A DNA stretch of 64,000 bases from Oceanobacter sp045430275 (GCA_045430275.1 JAILXU010000008.1:124001-188000), one strand, 5' to 3'; counted from the stretch's first letter, positions 53,796-62,198 are shown. Notes: a model not told the origin generated them from the sequence alone. A program made the numbers and translations.

Positions 53796-54227
53796 CTACT
53801 TGCTGTAATTGTACCAGGTGATTACCGTGTTATTGATTTCTTTACATGAGATTAGCTGCATAGTAACAAACTTGACCCCTGTTGGAACGCCTGACTCAGA
53901 GCGGAGATTTAACATTTTTTTCTTTCCACCCCACCTGCCTGAGCTCTTGGATAAAGTGATTCTTTCATCTTTCTTCGATTTTACTATTGCTTTAACACAG
54001 CCACTCGGAAAGGTGCTATCTATCTCTTTAAACCCATCACTTGCGATCTGGGAGGATATATAGGGAGTGACATCAATATTTATCGAAGCGCCTTTGGTGA
54101 TAGCGTCTATCGGTTTTTCAAATTCAATTAATATTGGCTCGCTCCGAATATCAACTGGGGTAGGAGTCAATACTGTAGAGCCACCAAATAGAATAATCTT
54201 GATTAGAGTGAGTATTTCCATGCTCAT
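53796..54227 (-). CDS. Hypothetical cassette protein with N-terminal hydrophobic segment
   Basis: A 143-residue protein. Residues 3-22 (MEILTLIKIILFGGSTVLTP) look like a signal or anchor, so it is likely envelope-located. The remainder is beta-rich (ILIEFEKPIDAIT; GCVKAIVKSKKDERITLS; VTMQLISCKEINNTVITWYN) with two cysteines. No family recognised. It has no ribosome site of its own; its ATG overlaps the stop of a 13-codon ORF with a good site (54224-54265). Low GC. Confidence 0.7.
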   Translation of the reverse strand: MSMEILTLIKIILFGGSTVLTPTPVDIRSEPILIEFEKPIDAITKGASINIDVTPYISSQIASDGFKEIDSTFPSGCVKAIVKSKKDERITLSKSSGRWGGKKKMLNLRSESGVPTGVKFVTMQLISCKEINNTVITWYNYSK

Positions 54228-54265
54228 GATTCATCTAACGAGGTTGTAGAAAAAGTATCGGCCAT
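54224..54265 (-). CDS. 13-codon ORF coupled to the cassette gene
   Basis: ATG at 54265, with AAAAGG 9 nt upstream, encodes MADTFSTTSLDES and ends in TGA overlapping the next gene's ATG (ATGA). It spans the 3' core of the attC-like site. Short ORFs in attI/attC sites are known to supply ribosomes to cassette genes that lack their own site; that role is inferred here. Confidence 0.5.
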   Translation of the reverse strand: MADTFSTTSLDES

Positions 54266-54440
54266 ATTTCGCATCCTTTTTTGTTTATTATTCATACAAA
54301 AAAAAGCGCAATCTCGTGAATTCTGGAGCAGTTTGCCCTGAAAGATTTCTAGAATTCGCGTAGGACACCTTTTGTTGTATAAAAAGGTGTCCATTAAAAC
54401 AGGGCAAGACCAGCCACAAACTTCATGTGGTTTGTTAGGT
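54233..54440 (-). repeat. Long attC-like site
   Basis: Both cores fit the consensus when read leftward: ACCTAAC (54434-54440) and GTTAGAT (54233-54239). The 208-bp body contains a perfect 11-bp hairpin (GGACACCTTTT/AAAAGGTGTCC, 54363-54392). The length is unusual for attC, so arm pairing needs a folding check. The first core contains the stop codon of the DUF2971 gene. Confidence 0.5.
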
Positions 54441-55100
54441 ATATTCAACTTCAACTGCTTCAATAGCAAAAAAACCCCTACATGTTTTCATCTGATATAA
54501 TTTGGGTTTATTTTGATAGCCAAGCAAAACCTTCGTTATTTTATGTTTAAGTGAATCATTAATACGAATCCCCATATAGACGCCAACCAAGCTATCCAGA
54601 GGAAAGGGATTTAATAATATTGGCTGCCCCCATTCATCCTTCCCAATGCTTTCAGTGTTCTGTGGCGTATCCTGTATGAACAGCCTCTCTTCTTCCTCGT
54701 AAGCCCAGTCCAATGCCTTTTCTAAAACTACGTGTTTAATGGCCTCATCGGGATTTAACCTACTTATTCTAGCCCCATTGAAATTTGCTCTATTCTTTCT
54801 GTACCTAACCGTCTCTGCGGACTCAAAGTAAGGATGGTTTCGGTCAAATGCCAAAAGGAAACCTTTGTGGGAATCACTGTAGTGAGACCACATTAGAAGG
54901 TTCAAATGGTTTCGAGAAAGAGAAAGAAACTTAAACCCGTTGTCACCAAGCTTTGAGTCTACAAAAATCTCAGAGTCCCCAAGTTTCATTAAGTACTCAT
55001 ACGGATCATTCAATGAAACTACTGAGGTAAATCTTATTTTTCCTCCCTCTAAAACATCAAGTCTTTCCGGTGGCAAATATTTATACAAATAATCCTTCAT
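54435..55100 (-). CDS. DUF2971 protein
   Basis: A 221-residue protein starting MKDYLYKYLPPERLDVLEGG and KIRFTSVVSLNDPYEYLMKL, the typical DUF2971 opening, followed by LSLSRNHLNLLMWSHYSDSHKGFLLAF (split here: LSLSRNHLNLLMWSHY, SDSHKGFLLAFDR). DUF2971 proteins are frequent on mobile islands, often near defence genes; the function is not established. Cassette gene, 22 bp after the attC-like site at 55123-55177, with its stop inside the next site. AT-rich. Confidence 0.85.
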   Translation of the reverse strand: MKDYLYKYLPPERLDVLEGGKIRFTSVVSLNDPYEYLMKLGDSEIFVDSKLGDNGFKFLSLSRNHLNLLMWSHYSDSHKGFLLAFDRNHPYFESAETVRYRKNRANFNGARISRLNPDEAIKHVVLEKALDWAYEEEERLFIQDTPQNTESIGKDEWGQPILLNPFPLDSLVGVYMGIRINDSLKHKITKVLLGYQNKPKLYQMKTCRGFFAIEAVEVEYT

Positions 55101-55122
55101 GAGTTTTCAAGTACTCCGAGAT

Positions 55123-55177
55123 ACCTAACGCCTGGTTCAGATGCGCCGTAGGCGTCACCTGGAACCACTTGTTATAC
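55123..55177 (-). repeat. attC site
   Basis: The clearest site of the window, 55 bp. Read leftward: GTATAAC-AAGTGGTTCCAGGTGA...ATCTGAACCAGGC-GTTAGGT. The arms GGTTCCAGGT and TCTGAACC pair imperfectly, with GACGCC/GGCGC in the centre. The 3' core GTTAGGT fits GTTRRRY exactly. It lies ten bases after the ATPase-nuclease stop. Confidence 0.8.
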
Positions 55178-55186
55178 GCATGTTAA

Positions 55187-57121
55187 TTATTCAAAGAACT
55201 CTCTAATTTCTTCAATCCAATCAGGTGTTTTATATGTTCCTTTTTCAAGAAGCTCTACATACCTATTGGCAAAATTTATTTTGTTATCATCTTTATCAAA
55301 GAAGGCCATTATTTTTTTGTGATCTGTAGGCCTCATATTAAGTGCATAATATGATGGAACTTCATCATGATCAGCATCAAAGTCAATAAAGTCCAAGCTC
55401 TCACTGCAGTCTGCTTGGAAGGTTTTTAGTGTTTCTATAAATAACTTTCCATTTAACACATCTTCAATTTCAGTTTTAGGTGATTTTGGGTTTTGGCTAG
55501 GATTTACTAGCTTAGTTGATAATGTTTTATCTATATTAACCATTCTTTTACATGAAACATTGTCATACTGCTTTGTTTCAAAGTCAACCAATTCTTCATC
55601 AGTATCTATTAGCAAATAGACTTTCCCTTTTGAATATTTTTTGAAATCTTCATATGCAGCTGAAAGTTGGTTATAAATCCGTTTAACTTCTGCTGCCCCA
55701 CCAACAGGAACTACTCTTAGCCTTTTATCCTTTATCTCGTTTTCAAAGTATTTTGTGAAATATATCTTCTCCGAAGAACCCTCACAAATTATCCAGTTAA
55801 ATGGATCATCACTTAAGATACTAGTAATAACGGATTGAACAAAATCATTAATACTTTTTAGTCGTATATCAAATGGAAGCTTACCCTTAGTTTCCTTGCC
55901 TTGCTGTTTGATACTCTGTCTATAAACCTCTAAGTTGATCAGATCGAATTTGTGCTCAGACTTTTTTTCAGTTATGACAGAGACAAACCCTTTTTCTATT
56001 GTGGGGAAAAACCCATACCAGTGCGATGAAAATAGTAATTGACTACAAGTTCTGCTTATTTCATATAAGCTAAGAAATTGATCAAAACAGGCTGACATAT
56101 GCAAAGACGATTCAGGTTCATCAACTGCCATTATAAGATCAGCTGTACCATCTCTATGCTTTTCTAATAGGTTGTGAGCAACGTGAATGATTGCTTTTTG
56201 TTTTTCCCCAGAACTTAAATTGCCTATTTCTAACCAGCTTGCTCCTTGTTTTTTATGGAGCTTTCTAATGTTAAAGAAAGATTCGATAATCACATTGTAA
56301 ATATCATTTTTTCTTATGTTCTTTTGCCTTTCAGTTGGTGTTCTATACGAGTAGTCGACTAATTCTTTTGATATTTGATCAATAAACTCATTTAGCTTGT
56401 TATTAATCTCTTTTATTTGACTAGGTTTGACCCTGTCCTCAACAATTTTTGTTAGAGACTCTCCCATTAGAACCTGAATCTCTTTTGTTTCTAATTTTGT
56501 AAATAATTCTGGATCAATTTCTCGCGGGATGTATATGTAGTCAGTTTTTGATTTAATGAAATCGTAGGCTTCTCTAAAACCTTCAAGAAATTCTTCATTG
56601 ATCGTCTGTTGAGATGAGTCGAACTCATCCTCAAATATTTTCTCTCCCAGAGATTTGCAGTTGAATATCCCCAAAGTTACTTTATTGGAATGATCAACAC
56701 CAACTGGTAACAGAAGACTGTCTTTGAATGAGGTGATTTTATTTAATTGATCCCGTTGCTCATAAAATAATGGCGCTTTTTTACGATTTGCTGGATTTAA
56801 ATCCTCATCGACAACATTCCACATGGAGTCGCTAAGTTTATTAAGCAACTCCATATCAATTTGGGATCTATCAAAATACGTTTTAGGTAATAAAAATACA
56901 GGAATTATGTATGGCTTAGTGGTTGTTGTACCACTTTTTCGCGTTACAATATTTAAATTCCATTCTCTGTCATTAAAAAAGGAGTCTAGTGCTTCAAGGA
57001 CAGAACTCTTACCTATGCCGTTATCACCAACAAGCCCACAGAAACTATCACCAGCAGATAGTGGAATATAGTTGATTCCTTGATAGGTTTTAATGTTTCT
57101 TAAAATAAGACCAACAATCAT
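55187..57121 (-). CDS. OLD-like ATPase with C-terminal TOPRIM-like domain
   Basis: A 644-residue protein. The ABC-type ATPase has Walker A GDNGIGKSS (about 33), signature NLSSGEKQK, Walker B LIMAVDEPESSLH and the switch histidine in FSSHW. From about 440 a TOPRIM-like fold follows: ICEGSSEKIYF (acidic residue), VVPVGGAAEV and LLIDTDEE (DxD). Such ATPase-TOPRIM proteins (OLD, GajA) are nucleases in anti-phage defence. No helicase partner is adjacent, so it resembles stand-alone class 1 OLD. First cassette after leader element B. AT-rich. Confidence 0.83.
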   Translation of the reverse strand: MIVGLILRNIKTYQGINYIPLSAGDSFCGLVGDNGIGKSSVLEALDSFFNDREWNLNIVTRKSGTTTTKPYIIPVFLLPKTYFDRSQIDMELLNKLSDSMWNVVDEDLNPANRKKAPLFYEQRDQLNKITSFKDSLLLPVGVDHSNKVTLGIFNCKSLGEKIFEDEFDSSQQTINEEFLEGFREAYDFIKSKTDYIYIPREIDPELFTKLETKEIQVLMGESLTKIVEDRVKPSQIKEINNKLNEFIDQISKELVDYSYRTPTERQKNIRKNDIYNVIIESFFNIRKLHKKQGASWLEIGNLSSGEKQKAIIHVAHNLLEKHRDGTADLIMAVDEPESSLHMSACFDQFLSLYEISRTCSQLLFSSHWYGFFPTIEKGFVSVITEKKSEHKFDLINLEVYRQSIKQQGKETKGKLPFDIRLKSINDFVQSVITSILSDDPFNWIICEGSSEKIYFTKYFENEIKDKRLRVVPVGGAAEVKRIYNQLSAAYEDFKKYSKGKVYLLIDTDEELVDFETKQYDNVSCKRMVNIDKTLSTKLVNPSQNPKSPKTEIEDVLNGKLFIETLKTFQADCSESLDFIDFDADHDEVPSYYALNMRPTDHKKIMAFFDKDDNKINFANRYVELLEKGTYKTPDWIEEIREFFE

Positions 57122-57176
57122 TTATCTTCTCCATTGATACTGCAGATGTACATGATTGAATGAAGCGTATAACAGC

Positions 57177-57248
57177 TTAGTTCTGCGCATGCGCGTTTTG
57201 ACAATGGCTTGATTTATTGCGAGAAGGAGCTAAGTATCTGAATTTCAT
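57177..57248 (-). CDS. Conserved micropeptide, copy B (23 aa)
   Basis: ATG at 57248 behind AAGGATTTAATC. The peptide begins MKFRYL and ends NKSSHCQNAHAQN, sharing MK, L6, NK, HC and NAHA with copy A although the DNA between differs. It ends four bases before the GTTATAC box. Confidence 0.5.
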   Translation of the reverse strand: MKFRYLAPSRNKSSHCQNAHAQN

Positions 57249-57342
57249 GATTAAATCCTTTACCGCTGAGTTTGAGGTCACTGTGTAAACACGCATGCGC
57301 GTTTTTCTCATCTACATGGCACGTAAATCAGGCAGCTTTTTC

Positions 57343-57388
57343 GCCTAACGTCCTTGAATTCAATGGCTTACGCTATCAAGTGTTGGGA
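57343..57388 (-). repeat. attC-like palindrome in leader element B
   Basis: Read leftward TCCCAAC-ACTTGATAGCG...ATTCAAGGAC-GTTAGGC; 46 bp with both cores near consensus (RYYYAAC, GTTRRRY). Copy A has CGTTTGGC at the same place. Confidence 0.45.
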
Positions 57389-57619
57389 AAACGAGCAACC
57401 TTTTCCGACAAAATACGCATAGATCTCCAGATTCGACCAATATACTGTTTATCCAAACAGTTGTTTGCTCTAGCCAACAAAACCGGACTCATAGTTGGCA
57501 CCTCTGTTAGTGAAGAGTTTATCTCTTCTTGAAGTGTCCGGGATATTCAACCAGAACAGTGGAACTCAAATTCACCAAGATAACTCCAAACAGCTTTGTT
57601 CTAATCATCAGGATGACTT

Positions 57620-58072
57620 ATGAGTATTCGGATAGCGATAAAACAGGATTCAGAGGCCCTCTCCAAGCTTGTTATCTCTCTGGCACACTTCTACCAGGAA
57701 AAGCCTTCAGAACCGCTTCCCAAATGGATTATGGACACACTCCAACCTTCATCATTTGAGTCACGCATCAATCATTCAGGATATTTAAATCTGGTATATG
57801 AAGAGTCGTCTGAAATCAAGGGATATATCTCTATAAAAGACACATCTCACCTTTACCATCTTTTTGTTCATGAAGAGTCACACGGCAAAGGCATTGCCAG
57901 GCAACTGTGGCTACGCGCCAGATCTCATTTCCCTGAATCGCACCATTACACCCTGCGTTCTTCTCTATTCGCCATACCTGTATATTCAAAATTTGGCTTT
58001 TATAAAACAGACTCAATAGCATTCAAAGATGGCATTGGATTTCAACCAATGGCATTTAATGCCAACGCTTAG
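57620..58072 (+). CDS. GNAT-family N-acetyltransferase
   Basis: A 150-residue acetyltransferase. The acetyl-CoA-binding motif is HLFVHEESHGKGIARQLW (V..xxRGxG form with H for R), preceded by the strand GYISIKDTSHLYHL and followed by FAIPVYSKFGFYKTD. The start MSIRIAIKQDSEALSKLV is typical of the family. The substrate cannot be predicted. It faces away from the cassette segment and may itself be acquired. Confidence 0.88.
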   Translation: MSIRIAIKQDSEALSKLVISLAHFYQEKPSEPLPKWIMDTLQPSSFESRINHSGYLNLVYEESSEIKGYISIKDTSHLYHLFVHEESHGKGIARQLWLRARSHFPESHHYTLRSSLFAIPVYSKFGFYKTDSIAFKDGIGFQPMAFNANA

Positions 58073-58169
58073 GCCTTACTTGCGCATGAAAAGACAAGAG
58101 AGCCAAAAGCAGTGCTGCAATGGCTCTTTGAATTTCATACAAAATCCTTTTTGCCCCTATCCTCTGGCA

Positions 58170-58628
58170 TTAATTCCCACGCCACTCATCCAGTTCCTCG
58201 CGGGCATTTTCTTCATGCGCTAATCGAGCCACTTCTTTAGGCACCACGGTTTTGCCAATCGGAAATAGCGCTATACCTGCCAGCTTCAGATGCTGAACCG
58301 CCAGAGGAATACCGATAATGGTCATTGCGCAGGCAATCGCGGATGTCACATGGCCAATGGCCAGCCAGATTCCGGCGACCAGGAACCAGATGATGTTGCC
58401 GATTACACCCAGAACACTGGTGCCCACATCTTCCCGTCCAGTCAGGTCATCCCGGTTAATGGCTTCTTTTCCGAATGGGAAGAACGAGAAATTGCCCATC
58501 ACAAAACAGGCTCTTCCCCATGGAATGCCGATGATGGAGATAAAAGCCAATATCCCGACAAGCCACCAGACCACTCCCATGATCAGGCCACCAAGAACAA
58601 ACCAGATAAGATTTCCAATCAAACTCAT
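58170..58628 (-). CDS. yccF: YccF-domain inner-membrane protein
   Basis: A 152-residue membrane protein with two YccF repeats: LIGNLIWFVLGGLIMGVVWW, IIGIPWGRACFVMG and GVIGNIIWFLVAGIWLAIGH, IIGIPLAVQHLKLAG. Each ends in the family FPFGK/LFPIGK motif. The function is unknown. The C-terminal ~20 residues are charged and cytoplasmic. Monocistronic on the minus strand. Confidence 0.9.
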   Translation of the reverse strand: MSLIGNLIWFVLGGLIMGVVWWLVGILAFISIIGIPWGRACFVMGNFSFFPFGKEAINRDDLTGREDVGTSVLGVIGNIIWFLVAGIWLAIGHVTSAIACAMTIIGIPLAVQHLKLAGIALFPIGKTVVPKEVARLAHEENAREELDEWRGN

Positions 58629-58758
58629 TATGTAATGCTCAACTATTTCGAATGGGTTAATGCACGTCCAGACAACACGCCACCGTATCGCCAGAGTCCG
58701 AATAATTATGGACTATCACAATGGTATTGGAGCGAAACATTCCAATTCCAACACGAAC

Positions 58759-59031
58759 TCAAGACTTCAAACACCACGCACCTTGATGATCGCTACTCTC
58801 AACAATCAGCAGGCTCTTGTGACACACCTCGGATACGCGTTCAGCCGTTAAGCTGGTCGCTGCCGCAATGGCATCCACATTTGCTGATGTCTCGCTGGAT
58901 TCCTTCAGAAAATTCACAATGGTGCTTTCGTCCATTTTGAACGACACCACTTTCTGCAACACCAGCTTGACGCCGACCACCAGCACAATGGTGACAACAA
59001 TGGATATGCCAATAATCACTTCCAGACTCAT
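58759..59031 (-). CDS. Small membrane-anchored protein
   Basis: A 90-residue protein with one N-terminal membrane segment (VIIGISIVVTIVLVVGVKLVL) and a soluble helical C-terminus (STIVNFLKESSETSANVDAI, AAATSLTAERVSEVCHKSLL) that resembles a small winged-helix fold. Family not recognised. Located between yccF and a lipoprotein gene, all leftward. Confidence 0.65.
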   Translation of the reverse strand: MSLEVIIGISIVVTIVLVVGVKLVLQKVVSFKMDESTIVNFLKESSETSANVDAIAAATSLTAERVSEVCHKSLLIVESSDHQGAWCLKS

Positions 59032-59083
59032 GATACTTTCTCTATTTTGGTTAATTCGGCCATTTTAACCCGTCAGACTCAAA

Positions 59084-59761
59084 TCACTTCGCCAGCTTGC
59101 TCTTCTGCAGTTTTTGCCACTGAGTCGTAATGTCAAAAAACAGGGTCAGCTCCTCTCGGGTCTGACGATCCTTGACCTTCATTATGTCGTAGGATTTGCC
59201 GCCATCGTGCGATAGCGCCTGGCTGATCGGTTCAAACCCGTTCAGACGCAGAAAGGCTTTCAGCTCGGGTGTACTGGTCGAGAAGAACGCGGTTTCTGGT
59301 GACTTGCCGTCCCCGCTTGACCATATGGCCCGAATCAAACCGGTCAGAACGTATTTGTGGTGCTCGGACTCGGTAATGTGACCCTGCTCACCGTGACATA
59401 CCATCGAGCCGTAGTGCGCATCCAGATTGATGTAGTTGGTCTCCAGCAGCGCATTGCCACTCTCGACACAAGCGCTCCAGTCCTGCTGATCTATCGACGT
59501 TCGCATTGACCGGAGCAACCCCATTTCAGGGCCAAAGTACGGCGCATAGTGGCTGGTTTTCACGTACGCACGACGAATATCATTAAAAACGTCCGACTGA
59601 CCAGCTTTGATGGCTTCAACCAGCGCTTTGTATTGAGCGTCTTGCATCTCAAAACCAGACGGTCTGGCGGCCTGTTCAATCCGTCCGGCATCCGGTGTTT
59701 TTTCCTGATTGGCGGCACACGCGGACAGCACAGCCACCAACGAAACAATCAATAAACGCAT
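59084..59761 (-). CDS. DUF4919-like lipoprotein
   Basis: A 225-residue lipoprotein: signal MRLLIVSLVAVLSACAAN with lipobox LSAC. The body is helical and TPR-like, with YKALVEAIKAGQSDVFNDIR, MGLLRSMRTSIDQQDW and INLDAHYGSMVCH, fitting DUF4919, where a YPDF-like or EALL-like helix pair precedes GNALLE. It ends in a basic tail. Function unknown; periplasmic face of a membrane expected. Confidence 0.75.
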   Translation of the reverse strand: MRLLIVSLVAVLSACAANQEKTPDAGRIEQAARPSGFEMQDAQYKALVEAIKAGQSDVFNDIRRAYVKTSHYAPYFGPEMGLLRSMRTSIDQQDWSACVESGNALLETNYINLDAHYGSMVCHGEQGHITESEHHKYVLTGLIRAIWSSGDGKSPETAFFSTSTPELKAFLRLNGFEPISQALSHDGGKSYDIMKVKDRQTREELTLFFDITTQWQKLQKSKLAK

Positions 59762-59814
59762 AACATTCCTTATCAGTTCACATCACAGTGGGCACGTTAT
59801 ATCACTGATGGGTT

Positions 59815-60864
59815 TCATGTCATTAACTCGGCCTCGGCTGCCGTCCGACATTGCCAGAAGAAGCCCGTCATCAACTGCCGATAGCTGTCCACCCGGTCAT
59901 CCTGGCTATGGGTCACGGTGACGGTGGCGATTTCATCGCAGCGAAACTCGCTGGCCAGTCGGGTAATTTCTTCGGCGCATTGCTCCGGCGTGCCCACGGT
60001 GTAGTCGGCAAGTATCTTGTCGTAATGAGCTTTCAGAGCTGACGGGAAGCTGTTGTAGCGGTTACGAACGTCTTCCGGCTCCAGGAACGGCTCCCGAATA
60101 CCTTGTGCCGCCGCCAGCTTGCGGAACACTGCCGTACCGGCTCGCAGTTTGGCTTCTTCCTCGGTCTCGGCACAGATACAGGCGATGGCCAGCGCCTTGT
60201 TCGGCACGCCTTCATGCCCCGCACGTTCCCACTCGGCCATATAGCCATCAAAAATTGACGGACGGCAGTTATCCGGGTCGATAAAGCGGGCCAGTGCGAT
60301 GTTGTAACCCAACTGCCCCGCCAGTCCGGCACTGCCGCCACTGGAACCCAGCATCCACAGTTCAGGCTTGGGCGTGCTGTCAGGCAGTACCTTGATCTTC
60401 CTGAACGGATTGTCATCCGCCAAAGTGCCATTCACAAAGCCTTCCAGCTCCTGAGCCTGATGAGCGTACAAGTCGCCATGATGCGGTTGATGAGGAAACG
60501 CCAGCGCGTGTGATGTCAGCCCCGTACCGCCCGGTGCCCGGCCAATCCCCAGATCGATTCGGCCCGGAAACAGGGTTTCCATCATTTTGAAGGCTTCGGC
60601 CACTTTAAGCGGGCTGTAATGACTGAGCATCACACCACCGCTCCCAACGCGAATATGGCGAGTCACACTGGCAATGGCCGCGACCATGATCTCAGGACAC
60701 GGGCTGGCAAAGTGCGTACTGTCATGATGCTCTGCCACCCAATACCGGTGGTATCCCAGTTCATCACAGACTTTGGCCAGTTCAATGGTCAGACTCAGGG
60801 CTTCAGAAGGCGCATGAGAACCATGAACCGGGGATTGATCAACAACAGACAGCTTTATGGACAC
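59815..60864 (-). CDS. Luciferase-like flavin monooxygenase
   Basis: A 349-residue LLM-class oxidoreductase of the MsnO8 type. Family motifs are LSVVDQSPVHGSHAPSEAL, RYWVAEHHDSTHFASPCPE, VGSGGVMLSHYSPLKVAEAF, DLGIGRAPGG and ELWMLGSSGGSAGLAGQLG. It is an FMN-dependent TIM barrel; the substrate is unknown. The start is GTG at 60864 with GAGGT 7 nt ahead; the 52 extra residues possible upstream are unlike the family. It follows the DUF1330 gene by 156 bp. Confidence 0.9.
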   Translation of the reverse strand: MSIKLSVVDQSPVHGSHAPSEALSLTIELAKVCDELGYHRYWVAEHHDSTHFASPCPEIMVAAIASVTRHIRVGSGGVMLSHYSPLKVAEAFKMMETLFPGRIDLGIGRAPGGTGLTSHALAFPHQPHHGDLYAHQAQELEGFVNGTLADDNPFRKIKVLPDSTPKPELWMLGSSGGSAGLAGQLGYNIALARFIDPDNCRPSIFDGYMAEWERAGHEGVPNKALAIACICAETEEEAKLRAGTAVFRKLAAAQGIREPFLEPEDVRNRYNSFPSALKAHYDKILADYTVGTPEQCAEEITRLASEFRCDEIATVTVTHSQDDRVDSYRQLMTGFFWQCRTAAEAELMT

Positions 60865-60973
60865 ACCGGATACCTCAAAAAATAACAGCGGCCATACTAA
60901 CGGCACCCGGCAATAATTGAAGCCATACAGAGCAATACAGAAGTGGAAAGTTGAGTTTTCAGTTTTAACCCAA

Positions 60974-60999
60974 CGTGCCCACGCCGGAGCATGGGCACG
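60974..60999 (-). terminator. Hairpin after the DUF1330 gene
   Basis: CGTGCCCA (60974-60981) pairs perfectly with TGGGCACG (60992-60999) with a 10-nt loop, about 22 bp after the DUF1330 stop. The T-run is poor, so termination may be partial. Confidence 0.5.
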
Positions 61000-61020
61000 A
61001 GGATTTCTGTCAACGGCCAA

Positions 61021-61314
61021 TCAGGCTTCTGAAACGTATATCTGCATGCTGGTAAAACCGGCTTCACGCAGTGGAATCAGCGCCTTGTACTCCGGGCTGT
61101 CCAGAAATGTCATCACATCAGTAATGGCAGGAAACGCCACTTGCAACAGCACGTTGGCAGCGTGTTCCCCGACCAACTGGGCGCTGATCGGGTAACGTCC
61201 AATCGGCTTGCCGCCAAATTGCCCCAACAATGGCTTGACGCCTTCAGAATATTCAGCGGCCTGTTCCTTGCCAGCCGGATTAATGGTTGCGAGTGCGAAC
61301 ATTGATGCAGTCAT
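61021..61314 (-). CDS. DUF1330 protein
   Basis: A 97-residue protein of the DUF1330 dimeric alpha-beta barrel family. It has KEQAAEYSEGVKPLLGQFGG, LVGEHAANVLLQVAFPA and FLDSPEYKALIPLREAG. The family role is unknown; some members sit with monooxygenases, as here with the LLM gene downstream. GGAAGGAAAAAGACC precedes the ATG. It is 26 bp after the beta-propeller gene, so both are co-transcribed. Confidence 0.9.
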   Translation of the reverse strand: MTASMFALATINPAGKEQAAEYSEGVKPLLGQFGGKPIGRYPISAQLVGEHAANVLLQVAFPAITDVMTFLDSPEYKALIPLREAGFTSMQIYVSEA

Positions 61315-61340
61315 GGTCTTTTTCCTTCCGTCATCAGGGG

Positions 61341-62198
61341 TTATTGGGCGAACCGATAGGCAGCCACCCGATTCTTCATCAAATACGGCACCAGCAGCAG
61401 GTTCTGATCTTCCGCCAGCCAGAAGTCAGCCGAGCTTTGCCCCAGCTTGAGACGACGGGTAATTTTGCCTCGGGTATTCAGAGTCAGCAGCTCTCCGGTC
61501 ATGAAGTCGGTTGCCAGCCAGCCGCCGGAGATGGGGTGCAGACCATCCAGATTCATCCAACTTGATTCGCCATTCAGATTCTCAATGCGCTTGCTCTTGA
61601 GTGAAATACGCTTGAGCAGCCCGCTGCGTTCAGTGGAGAAATCCGCACCGGGGTTCTTGCCCCAGGCCGCCACATACAGATAGCCGTCTTTGACAACCAG
61701 GCCGTTGGGAGAGTCCAGTGCATCGGTTTCCAACCAGACCGTCAGTTCCTGATTCTGCAGGCGATAGATGCGGTTGCCCATCCAGTCGGACACGTACAGT
61801 GAGCCGTTCTTGTCGAATGCCAAACCATTCAGAACGCCCGCTTCAGGCACCGGATACCGGGCAGAAACCTGACCGCTTTCCACGTTAATCACCACCAGCT
61901 CTTTGACGTCAGCGGCATAAAGGTACTTGCCATGCAAAGCCAGACCTTTGGGAGAGCTGAGTCCACGCACCCACTCGACTGTATGCTGTTTGCCATCTGC
62001 CGAGACCCGCCCGATGCTGCCGTTATGATCCTCCGACAACGGCCCACCATTCACATTGGACACGTATATTTGCCCACGCGCCTGATCCATAATCATGGAT
62101 TCCGGCATTTTGAAGTCGTTGTATTCCCACACAACATCAGGTTCTGCCCAGGTCGCTTGCGCTGCCAGAAGTCCTGCCGCCAAAGTCAGCCATTTCAT
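61341..62198 (-). CDS. Exported SMP-30/NHL-type beta-propeller protein
   Basis: A 285-residue protein with signal peptide MKWLTLAAGLLAAQATWA. The body has repeating blade motifs: GQIYVSNVNGGPLSEDHNGS, SSPKGLALHGKYLYAADVKE, LNGLAFDKNGSLYVSDWMGN and SPNGLVVKDGYLYVAAWGKN. It resembles gluconolactonase/SMP-30 or strictosidine-synthase-like propellers; ligand unknown. The ATG is at 62198 with AAGGA upstream. The divergent XRE regulator and the palindrome at 62273-62299 probably control it. Confidence 0.87.
   Translation of the reverse strand: MKWLTLAAGLLAAQATWAEPDVVWEYNDFKMPESMIMDQARGQIYVSNVNGGPLSEDHNGSIGRVSADGKQHTVEWVRGLSSPKGLALHGKYLYAADVKELVVINVESGQVSARYPVPEAGVLNGLAFDKNGSLYVSDWMGNRIYRLQNQELTVWLETDALDSPNGLVVKDGYLYVAAWGKNPGADFSTERSGLLKRISLKSKRIENLNGESSWMNLDGLHPISGGWLATDFMTGELLTLNTRGKITRRLKLGQSSADFWLAEDQNLLLVPYLMKNRVAAYRFAQ

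Larger units (their letters stand above)
57167..57415 (-). repeat. Cassette leader element, copy B
   Basis: Diverged copy of the element at 37757-38010, same orientation, again ending GTTATAC just before a cassette gene. AAACGCGCATGCG occurs twice here, about 110 bp apart. It holds a micropeptide gene and an attC-like palindrome. The remaining 57416-57619 has no gene I can support; a short frame ending at 57532 may be a remnant. Confidence 0.6.

Noticed and set aside
54224..54469. 81-codon frame between cassette genes
   Set aside because: It runs through the attC-like site; only its last 13 codons, behind a good ribosome site, are credible.
57272..57532. 86-codon plus-strand frame in leader element B
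   Set aside because: It crosses the repeated element antisense to its conserved parts. The last ~40 residues could be a gene remnant but no family is recognised.
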